Source: Nitrosospira sp. Nsp11 (GTDB taxonomy: Bacteria; Pseudomonadota; Gammaproteobacteria; Burkholderiales; Nitrosomonadaceae). Taken from it: 64,000 bases of DNA. Made by a program: the position numbers and the translations under genes. The stretch lies in assembly GCF_900142705.1 (NCBI RefSeq), contig NZ_FRBV01000013.1:1-64000 (forward strand), in the 5' to 3' direction. Under the pieces are notes generated by a model. It made no database searches. It had not been told where the DNA came from and saw nothing but the letters and a program-made list of their open reading frames with translations. Positions 36,001 to 43,556 of this stretch are shown here, one piece after another. Numbering within the stretch: the first letter of the stretch is position 1; every line of letters begins with the position of its first letter.

Positions 36001-36030
36001 AAAGGGCAAGGAGTTGAACCCCTTGCCCTT
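36001..36030 (-). terminator. Rho-independent terminator of PEP-CTERM gene 2
   Basis: AAGGGCAAGG (36002-36011) pairs with CCTTGCCCTT (36021-36030); on the minus strand TTTTTTATT follows. The stem is identical to that at 31108-31135 and only the loop differs. Confidence 0.9.
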
Positions 36031-36053
36031 CAAAACTATTAGCTTGGAAGCAG

Positions 36054-37148
36054 TTATGCTTGCTTACGGCGTCGCGCGGTAAAACCCATGCCAGCTAGCC
36101 CCAGTCCTACCAGTGCGAGCGTGGCAGGTTCCGGAACACTACTGTTGCTTCCTGGAGCCAAAATCGTCCCTAAGGTTGCTCTGATGTCCCCGCTATTGAC
36201 ACCGCCTGCCACGCTGGAAGCAATGACATAAGTTAAAGGATCGGCGAGTTGCGCTGGGGTGCAGGTAGCAGGATTGCAAATACTGCTCGCAAATGATGGC
36301 AAACCGCCGAGAACTTGAGCAATTGTGTTCATCGCAGCGAATCCACCAGCAGAGGTTAAAAAGCCTTGATTGAGTGTCCCTGTAAGAATATGTTGGTTCG
36401 ATTGGATGATCAACCCCTCCCCAGAGCCTGTGGGAGTTGTTACAGTCAGCCAGTCAACGCCCGGATGCGGTGAAATCAGCGTGCCATCCGTATTTGTCAG
36501 CGGACCCCCGTTTTCCGGCTGAAACAAAATATTACCCTGTTGGTCGGTAGCTGTAGTTGTACTAATGCCCGCCTCATTAACAGCCGACGCCGGCAAGTTA
36601 AAGCCAGTATAGCCGGAACCAGGCGCGATATTGTCGGGGGTACCTAAGTTGAAGACCGCAATCGGCGTGTTAAGTAAAGTTCCCGCAGCATTCGTTGCTC
36701 CCCACGACAAGGGATCATTTAAATTGAACGAATTCGCGTCGGAAATTGTGAAAAATGCCAAACTGCCGCTCGTGAATGTCGCGGTTGATACACCATTAAC
36801 ATCCGTTGCAGACGTACTTCCAAAAAGGGAAAAGACACCTACGAGCGGCAGACCGTTAAACGTTGCGGCCGCCCCCATACCGCCGTCCAGACTGTAAGAG
36901 CCAAGGAGGTTTGAGCCAACCACGTGAATCGTCCCACCCAGGTTAGGTGCATTAGTGGTAACGTTGTTGGTATAAGTTGCCCCGCGGCCTGTGATGCCAT
37001 TTACATCAGTCACATTGTCGACTCTACCGCCGACGAAGTTTGTCGTAAAGGAGGAAAGGTCCGTGAAGAACGTTGCTGACGCTGGAGAACTACCGCAGGC
37101 CATAGCAACTGCAGCGCTTATCAAAATTTTTCTTAAATGCTTGTCCAT
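36054..37148 (-). CDS. PEP-CTERM sorting-signal protein 2
   Basis: 364 residues. The signal peptide ends near ASA (residue 25); the mature protein is rich in Gly, Thr, Asn and Ser with a spaced Cys pair (SSICNPATCTP). The C-terminal sorting signal is VPEPATLALVGLGLAGMGF then TARRRKQA, recognised by exosortase. GAAGAGGAAATTT precedes ATG 37148. A near-consensus sigma-54 promoter lies at 37208-37225 in the right orientation, with an inferred 5' leader of about 50 nt, and a T-tailed terminator follows. Beyond signal and tail I see no clear homology to PEP-CTERM protein 1, and no known enzyme domain. Confidence 0.93.
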   Translation of the reverse strand: MDKHLRKILISAAVAMACGSSPASATFFTDLSSFTTNFVGGRVDNVTDVNGITGRGATYTNNVTTNAPNLGGTIHVVGSNLLGSYSLDGGMGAAATFNGLPLVGVFSLFGSTSATDVNGVSTATFTSGSLAFFTISDANSFNLNDPLSWGATNAAGTLLNTPIAVFNLGTPDNIAPGSGYTGFNLPASAVNEAGISTTTATDQQGNILFQPENGGPLTNTDGTLISPHPGVDWLTVTTPTGSGEGLIIQSNQHILTGTLNQGFLTSAGGFAAMNTIAQVLGGLPSFASSICNPATCTPAQLADPLTYVIASSVAGGVNSGDIRATLGTILAPGSNSSVPEPATLALVGLGLAGMGFTARRRKQA

Positions 37149-37539
37149 TTTAAATTTCCTCTTCTTGTAAAGTAAAATCGAATTTTGCCACTGCCACAGT
37201 CGTTATAAAGCAATCTACGTGCCAGCCACGTTAAGAAAGTTATATGTCCTTGTTTAAATGGGACAAGGGTTGATTTTTATTGCGAGAATCAAAAGGGCAA
37301 CGAAAATTTTGATAACTAATGGGGCTTTATTGTAAGAAGTTTCGACAACTATCCCCGTTATCACTTATTCCTAAATTATTGCCACTGACTACTCATGGTA
37401 AAAGGTCATGTTCCGTCGCGGGAACGCGGACATATGGTCGGTCGCCTAACCGCGTCACGTCATTATAATGTCACAGTTGCTTCATTTATCGTATACCGAT
37501 GAGCATCTTCCCCAATGCCTGCGCTATGGAGGTAATTCC
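37149..37539. other. Promoter region of PEP-CTERM gene 2
   Basis: About 390 bp, AT-rich. It holds the sigma-54 site at 37208-37225, read leftwards. Upstream activator sites expected 80-150 bp further (about 37290-37380) are not obvious by eye. No gene is supported. Confidence 0.4.
37208..37225 (-). promoter_or_regulatory. Sigma-54 (RpoN) promoter of PEP-CTERM gene 2
   Basis: The minus strand reads CTGGCACGTAGATTGCTT. This has TGGCACG at -24 and TTGCT at -12 with GG-N10-GC spacing, an essentially perfect match to the RpoN consensus. It points at the ATG 60 bp downstream. Exosortase systems are often controlled by the RpoN-dependent PrsK-PrsR pair, so the site fits the gene it serves. Confidence 0.85.
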
Positions 37540-37760
37540 TTTTCAGCAAAATTTCACGTTGTGGGAATTGCTATGACAAGGCGCCCATCGAAAGCTTCTG
37601 GGGAGTACTCAAAAACGAACTGGCGCATCACGGGATTTCAAACGGCATCGAGGCCATCCAATCTATTGCCGAATATATCGAGCTCTAGAAACGGCAGCGT
37701 AAGCAGGCGTGATCGGGTTATTTGTTTCCCGCTGCATTTAAACGCCAGTTCTACGTGAAA
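37540..37760 (+). pseudogene. IS3-family transposase (orfB) C-terminal fragment
   Basis: Reads SKISRCGNCYDKAPIESFWG, then LKNELAHHG and YIEL, in the family's DDE end (usual SRRGNCYDNAP.ESFW...YIELYNRQR...LSPA.F). In-frame stops at 37686-37688 (TAG in place of Tyr) and 37707-37709 break it; GYLFPAAFKRQF follows. Only the last 70 codons remain, with no inverted repeats recognised. Confidence 0.8.
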
Positions 37761-37830
37761 AAAGGTTGTGGCATGAGTCCATCGGCGCTCATCATTTACA
37801 ACCTATCTCAAAATTATTAAAGGTGTTTCG

Positions 37831-39468
37831 GTGAATAAATTAAATAGTATCAAGAGTACCAATTGGGATGTCATTGTCATCGGGACAGGTGTTGGAGGTG
37901 CAACACTTGGCCATGCACTAGCTAAAGCGGGGAAAAGCGTTCTATTTTTAGAAAAAGGGCGAGTTCAACTTAAAGGGAACTGCGATTCGATATCGGGGAG
38001 ATATGCAGAGGATTTTTTTGACACGGAGGCATCGCAACCGGAGAACAGTCATCGCGACATACTTCGAAGAGCTGGTCGTTATTGGGAAAAGATTCTAGAA
38101 GTTACTTCAGACCGTCCTTATGCTTTTTCTCCGTTTATCGGCGAGGGTGGCGGCGGATCAAGCGCACTGTATGGCATGGTGATGGAGAGATTCTTCTCGG
38201 AAGATTTTAACGTCAATTCTTACTTCAATGATGTGAAGGGTGCCAATTTGCCTGAGGCCTGGCCGATCAGTTACGAGGATATCCGGCCGTACTACGTCTT
38301 GGCTGAACGGCTCTATCGGGTCAGAGGTGGCTTGGATCCCTTGCGAAAGCCCTTGCTGGATCCGCTGATAAATCCTCCTGCCTTAAGTAAGCCGAGTGGA
38401 GAGTTGTATGATTTTCTTGTAGCGAAAGGGCTACATCCGTACGTGATGCCTATGGCTTGCGAATATGTTCCGGGCTGTCAGGAGTGCATTGGGTACATTT
38501 GTCCAAAAAACTGCAAGAACGACAGTAGTCGCATCTGCATAAAACCCGCGCTAGAGGAATACTCCGCCGAGCTATTAGAGCAATGCGAAGTCACTCATTT
38601 GGAAGCAACGACCGATCGCGTCACCAGGGTATGGTGCAAATATGGTCAGGAGACGCTCAGCCTCAGCGCCGATTTGATTATACTCGCCGCTGGTGCATTG
38701 CATACGCCAGCGATCCTGCTGAAATCGAAATCTCCAACTTGGCCCAACGGGCTTGCAAATCAATCTGGGATGGTCGGCAAGAACTTAATGCGCCATTATT
38801 TCGACCTTTATTGTGTTGACACCAAGGCTAAAGTTTCGGCTGCGACGCTGACAAAACAGATAGCGCTAAACGATGCTTATTTTGATGATGGACACAAACT
38901 GGGAACGCTACAGGCTGTAGGTAGGCTTCAGTCACCCGATGTGCTCGTTAAAGAGCTATGGCAGGAATTTGACCGGAAGGGCTACCCTATTATCGCCAGG
39001 TTAATCAGATCGGTGACGCCGCTCATAACTTACATTGTCAATAGAAATATCTCGCAACGACTCATTCTAACGGGAATTATGGAAGATATACCCTACGAGC
39101 ATAACTTCGTCGACGTTACTGGTTCTGGGAATGACATAAAAATCCATTATAAAATCAGTGAGTACGACAAAAAGAGAATTTCACTATTTCGAAAAAAAGT
39201 AAAAGAATTACTCCATCCGTATACATTTACTTTTGTTAAGAACGCCGAAAATAATGAAAGGCTGGCACATGCGTGCGGAACCTGTCGATTTGGTAATGAT
39301 CCTGCGACAAGTGTTTTGAGCGCTGATAACCGTGCTCACGGTCTCGAAAATCTTTATGTTGTGGATGCCTCTTTTTTTCCGACGAGTACTGGTATCAACC
39401 CATCACTGACCCTCGCAGCAAATGCGCTTAGGGTTGCTGACCGCATCCTATTGTCCTCTGAACATTAA
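37831..39468 (+). CDS. GMC-family FAD-dependent oxidoreductase
   Basis: 545 residues. The dinucleotide fold DVIVIGTGVGGATLGHALAKAGKSVLFLEKG is at about 13-43; GEGGGGSSALYGMVMERF is the second flavin region; the C-terminus has HACGTCRFG and the GMC ending VVDASFFPTSTGINPSLTLAANALRVADRI. The catalytic His is probably that in HACGTCRFG. A Cys cluster C216-x2-C219-x4-C224-x3-C228 with C236 resembles the Cys-rich motif of long-chain alcohol oxidase-like GMC proteins. It would oxidise an alcohol, perhaps a lipid alcohol or sterol-like compound. GTG 37831 is preceded by AAAGGTG. The gene stands alone between two IS3 remnants. Confidence 0.92.
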   Translation: MNKLNSIKSTNWDVIVIGTGVGGATLGHALAKAGKSVLFLEKGRVQLKGNCDSISGRYAEDFFDTEASQPENSHRDILRRAGRYWEKILEVTSDRPYAFSPFIGEGGGGSSALYGMVMERFFSEDFNVNSYFNDVKGANLPEAWPISYEDIRPYYVLAERLYRVRGGLDPLRKPLLDPLINPPALSKPSGELYDFLVAKGLHPYVMPMACEYVPGCQECIGYICPKNCKNDSSRICIKPALEEYSAELLEQCEVTHLEATTDRVTRVWCKYGQETLSLSADLIILAAGALHTPAILLKSKSPTWPNGLANQSGMVGKNLMRHYFDLYCVDTKAKVSAATLTKQIALNDAYFDDGHKLGTLQAVGRLQSPDVLVKELWQEFDRKGYPIIARLIRSVTPLITYIVNRNISQRLILTGIMEDIPYEHNFVDVTGSGNDIKIHYKISEYDKKRISLFRKKVKELLHPYTFTFVKNAENNERLAHACGTCRFGNDPATSVLSADNRAHGLENLYVVDASFFPTSTGINPSLTLAANALRVADRILLSSEH

Positions 39469-39508
39469 TTCATGTACAGAATCTACCGACTGATTCGATG
39501 GTTTGATC

Positions 39509-40452
39509 TGTAATGGTTTAATTTGCACAGACACCTTGATAAGTGGATTATTCACTTATGGAGGAGTTTATGATAACCAAACGCAGAGTCCGCAGGCAAT
39601 TTGACAGCAACTTCAAATTGGAAATTGTGCGCATGATAAAGGACCAGGGATTGCCCTGAGTGATGTTTGCGGCAGCATGAATCTGGGAGAGACGTTAGGC
39701 GCTCGGTAAAGCAATTCGAGGCTGAACTGAATGGGCAGGGGGCATTGGCAAGCCGCTCACGGTCGAGCAGGAGCTTACGGTCTGGCTATGGCCGTTACCG
39801 GGTTCATTTTGATGTGGAAAGCCGCCTTGCGTCCGGTATGGAAACGCAAGTTTATTCACACCACGGATAGCCGTGATGACTTGCCGGTAGCTGAGAACCT
39901 GTTGAATCGACAGTTCGAGACAGACGCACCGAATCAGGCCTGGGTATAGAATATTACCTATGTTTGAACGCGCCAAGGCTGGCTCTACCTTGCCGCAGTC
40001 ATAGACCTGTTCTCGCGCAAGATCGTCAGCTAGGCAATAACACCAACGATGCCAATCGAACTGGTAGCCGCTGCGCTAGGCATGGCAGTGCAACAGCGCG
40101 AGCCCGCGCCGGGATTGCTGCTGCATATGGATCGCGGCAGTCAATATGCTGGCTTGAGTACCAGGCATTACTGGATCAACATGGAATTCGCTGCAGCATG
40201 AGCCGGAAAGGGGAATTGCTGGGACAATGCCGTGATGGAACGCTTCTTTCTGAATTTGAAGATGGAGCGAGGATGGCAACGTGACTATGCCAATCACGGC
40301 GAAGGTCAACGCGATATTACCGAATACATCGTTGGCTTCTATAACAACGTTCGACTGCACTCAAACTGGGCTATCTGCAACCCCACCGCCTATGAACGAA
40401 AAATGGCAGCAATACCACCTATCTCGGTGTCTGAAATTACTTGACCACTACA
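39509..40452 (+). mobile_element. Decayed IS3-family insertion sequence (944 bp)
   Basis: Both ends are intact: the left begins TGTAATGGTT and the right, read inward, TGTAGTGGTC. The two can be aligned without gaps over 38 positions, sharing CAGACACC and GATA.GTGG. OrfA starts at ATG 39570 after GGAGG (MITKRRVRRQF...), then is frameshifted and truncated. OrfB pieces follow (FIHTTDSRDDLPVAENLLNRQF, LYLAAVIDLFSRKIVS, MERFFLNLKMERGWQRDYANHGE, IVGFYNNVRLHSN), interrupted by several stops. Roughly 250-300 bp are missing compared with intact IS3 members. No clear target-site duplication. Confidence 0.88.
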
Positions 40453-40604
40453 ATAGGCGGTCTTATACCAAACGAATTGAGTCGGTTTTGGTTATAGACA
40501 GCAGCTCTTTTCGTTGATAGAAGTAGGAAGCAGGTGGGGCTTTCGCTAATCTCGCTACCGCGCCCCACATTGCGATTACCAAATCATCAGTCCATGCACA
40601 GTTG

Positions 40605-43400
40605 TCACAATTGATTCAATAACGTGTGAGCTTGCTCCCGTTGTGTGAATTCTTGGCCGGTAGTAAGCAATTTCTCTAGTTGTGTACGTGCCTTGGTCTT
40701 CTCCCCCATCTTGGCTAACGCCACTGCGTAATGATAGCCGATCTCCAAGTTGTTCGGCGCTGCGGCTGCGGCTCTTTGCAACAACTCAACACCATCGGCA
40801 GTTTCTCCCTGTTCCAGAAGGATCCATCCCAAGGTATCTACGACGGTAGGTGAGTCGGGATTGAGCTTATAGGCTTTCTCAGCAGCAGCCCGTGCTCGCG
40901 GGTTTTTTTCCTGCTGGTATAGTCCGGCAAGATTATTTAACACAAGAACATTATCTGGGGATTTCTGTAAAATAAGTTGATACTGCTCAATCGCTTGCTT
41001 GTTGCGGCCCGCTTTCAGGTAGGTTTGCGCCAGATAATCCCGTGCGCCGAGGTCGTCCTGCTGCCCTTTCAGCCACCGTAGTAACCCCGCATCAGCTTTT
41101 TTTTCATCGCCAGCAAGAGTCCACGCCTTGTGTGCCTCAATCGCAAGTGAGCCGCTGCTTTCAATCGCAAATGCTTTCTCATAAACCCTTGCCGCCTCCG
41201 CATATTTATTTTGTGCCAATAGAATCCTGCCTTCAAGCACGAGTCCCATCGGAGATTTAGGAGATTGCTTCTGGATTCCCTGAGCGATTTTTAGTGCTTC
41301 TGCGTGCTCGCCGGCGTTAAATTCCAGCCAGATTAGCGCTGTTTGCGCTGGTAAATAGTCGGGCTTGAGAGTCAGCGCTTTGTTAAGCGAGGATCTGACG
41401 GCGTCAGCGTCCTCCAGAGCACCCTGAACCGAGGCGAGCTTGTAATACGCAAGCGGAGACTTTGGTGCCATGACAGTTAGTTGGGTATAGGTGGCCAGCG
41501 CCTTATCCTTTTCACCATTGGCCCACTGAGCCGTACCCAACAGGTCAAGAGCGTGAGGGTTATTGGGGTTTGCGCGTACCGCTTCCTGCGCAAGTGCTAA
41601 AGCTCTGCCCGGCTGCTTTTGTTCCATGTAGTATTGAGCCAAAAGTACGCTGGGTTGGAGGGCCGATGAATCAGCCTTGACCGCCTGCTCGAGCCAGGAA
41701 CCCCTCTCTTTTTCATTGACCGCCAGTTTCGCCAGAGCCAGCATTGACTCAACATGCTTCTTATCTGTTGCAAGGATGGCTTCGAAGCGCTTGCGGGCAG
41801 CAGGTAGATTCTTGTCCTGCAGATCCAATTGCGCTAGGTTAATCAATGCGGCCTTATAGTTAGGGAGTATTGCCAGCGCCTGCTCAAAACTCCTGCGGGC
41901 ATTGACCACATCTTTCTTACCTGCATAGACCGCCCCACGGAAATTGTAGATAATGGGATCATTCGGCAGTTTTTTTTCCAGTTTCGTGATAGCTGCAAGC
42001 GCCTTATCATATTCCCGCTTGTCTAGATGGCTTAAGATCAACAGCGTATCCGCAGCGCTTTGACCCGCATTGTCTGTGGCTGCGGACTCCAATTCCGCCA
42101 TAGCGCGGTCCGAGTCGCCGGCGGCCATAAGACTCATGCCCAGCGCGGTGCGCAGTTGGGTATTTTTTGGATCGAATGCAGTGGCTCTTTGAAGATAATC
42201 ACGCGCTTTCGCGGGTTCGCCCGCCTGAAGTGACGCTTGGCTTGCCATCACCCAGACGCTCAGATCTTGGTCTTCCGCTATGAGCAGGGGTTTTAAGATG
42301 ACCAATGCGCGATCGGGTTGTCCTGTTTTCATCAACGTGGTGGCGAGGCCTTTGCGTGCATACACGTTATCGGGAAGCCGGTCCAAGACCTTTGTAAGGT
42401 TCTGAATGGCTTGCTGAAAACTGCCGAGCTCATGGAATACCAAGCCAGAAAGCAGGAGGCTCGGCATATCATCGGGTGCATCCTTCAATACTATCAGTAG
42501 GTTATCTCTTGCTGCAACATAACTGGCCTTCCGAAAATCCAGTAGAGCTTGCAGGTATATGATTCTGAGGTTATTTGGCGCCACCTTGCGCGCTACGCTA
42601 ATCTCCGCCTGCGCGGTATCGTATCTGCCCGTTGACAGGTGTAGAAAAACCAAGTTCTGGTGAGCTTCGATGTGATCCGGGGAGATCCCGAGTACGGTGG
42701 AGTACGCCTCTTCTGCCGTTTTTGGATCATTTTCCGCTTGCGCCACTTTAGCAAGCCACATCCAAGTGCTGGTGTTCCGGGCATCAAGTTTAAGCGCCTG
42801 CTCAAGTAACACCTTGGCGTGTTCAAAATCCTTCGTGATGGCGGCGCATCTGGCAAGTCCCCAATAGGTAGGGATATATGTTGAATCGGTCTGTGCGGAC
42901 TGCTTGAACAGATCGCACCCCTCATTCGGATGGCCCAAGCCAAACTGGGCCTCGGCGTGAAGTTGCTGTATTTTTGCGATGTCCTTGAGAGATGTTTTTG
43001 ATCCGGGATTGACTTCATTAAGGACACGTGCGTAGCTTTCTTGCAAAAGTAGCGCCTGCCCCAGCATTATCTTAATTAGGTCCTCGTCGATTCCGAGTTT
43101 ATGTGCTCGCAGCAGTTCTTTTTCAGCGTTCGCCCCCTCACGCACCTTGATATATATCTCACCTAGAAGCAGCCGTGCCTCACCACTATCACTTTGCTGC
43201 AATGCGTTCTTAAGTTCGATGATACTTGCGCGTAACTGACCTTCGTCCCGGAAGTCCTTCGCCTTTTGGATATACTGGTCGGAAGTTGAACTTCTCGAAT
43301 CGCACCCAGAGACAACAGGTAACACGATCATCGCCACCAACAACACGGCTTGGCGCAGCTTTCCAATCAAATATGAATGCATTATCCTTTTCTTCATCAT
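40605..43400 (-). CDS. prsT: PrsT-like TPR lipoprotein 1
   Basis: 931 residues. An N-terminal lipoprotein-type signal (LIGKLRQAVLLVAMIVLPVVSGC) is followed by tandem tetratricopeptide repeats over almost the whole length (units such as ALNKALTLKPDYLPAQTALI and YEKAFAIESSGSLAIE). This matches the PEP-CTERM system TPR-repeat protein PrsT, a periplasmic or outer-membrane-anchored scaffold linked with exosortase and exopolysaccharide loci. Start at ATG 43400 after AAAGG (MMKKRIMHSY). It lies 156 bp after a paralogue of similar length. No exosortase or EPS genes are in the window; they are expected elsewhere. Confidence 0.88.
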   Translation of the reverse strand: MMKKRIMHSYLIGKLRQAVLLVAMIVLPVVSGCDSRSSTSDQYIQKAKDFRDEGQLRASIIELKNALQQSDSGEARLLLGEIYIKVREGANAEKELLRAHKLGIDEDLIKIMLGQALLLQESYARVLNEVNPGSKTSLKDIAKIQQLHAEAQFGLGHPNEGCDLFKQSAQTDSTYIPTYWGLARCAAITKDFEHAKVLLEQALKLDARNTSTWMWLAKVAQAENDPKTAEEAYSTVLGISPDHIEAHQNLVFLHLSTGRYDTAQAEISVARKVAPNNLRIIYLQALLDFRKASYVAARDNLLIVLKDAPDDMPSLLLSGLVFHELGSFQQAIQNLTKVLDRLPDNVYARKGLATTLMKTGQPDRALVILKPLLIAEDQDLSVWVMASQASLQAGEPAKARDYLQRATAFDPKNTQLRTALGMSLMAAGDSDRAMAELESAATDNAGQSAADTLLILSHLDKREYDKALAAITKLEKKLPNDPIIYNFRGAVYAGKKDVVNARRSFEQALAILPNYKAALINLAQLDLQDKNLPAARKRFEAILATDKKHVESMLALAKLAVNEKERGSWLEQAVKADSSALQPSVLLAQYYMEQKQPGRALALAQEAVRANPNNPHALDLLGTAQWANGEKDKALATYTQLTVMAPKSPLAYYKLASVQGALEDADAVRSSLNKALTLKPDYLPAQTALIWLEFNAGEHAEALKIAQGIQKQSPKSPMGLVLEGRILLAQNKYAEAARVYEKAFAIESSGSLAIEAHKAWTLAGDEKKADAGLLRWLKGQQDDLGARDYLAQTYLKAGRNKQAIEQYQLILQKSPDNVLVLNNLAGLYQQEKNPRARAAAEKAYKLNPDSPTVVDTLGWILLEQGETADGVELLQRAAAAAPNNLEIGYHYAVALAKMGEKTKARTQLEKLLTTGQEFTQREQAHTLLNQL

Positions 43401-43556
43401 TGAGCCTTTAGCTTCATTATATTTGCCGACTTGCAATGTTTAAATGTCTTGCGTATCGTTCAAGCGAACATGCGGATCTTGTTGCCAAGAGTAAAGCGCT
43501 TAAATTTTATAAACCTGCATTGAGTTACGGCGAGTTTGCTAATACTTGGAAACAGC

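Noticed and set aside
43206-43228. TGGCAA...GCAT upstream of PrsT-like gene 1 (near 43475) as a sigma-54 promoter
   Set aside because: GG and GC are 11 bp apart instead of 10 and the -12 element is poor.
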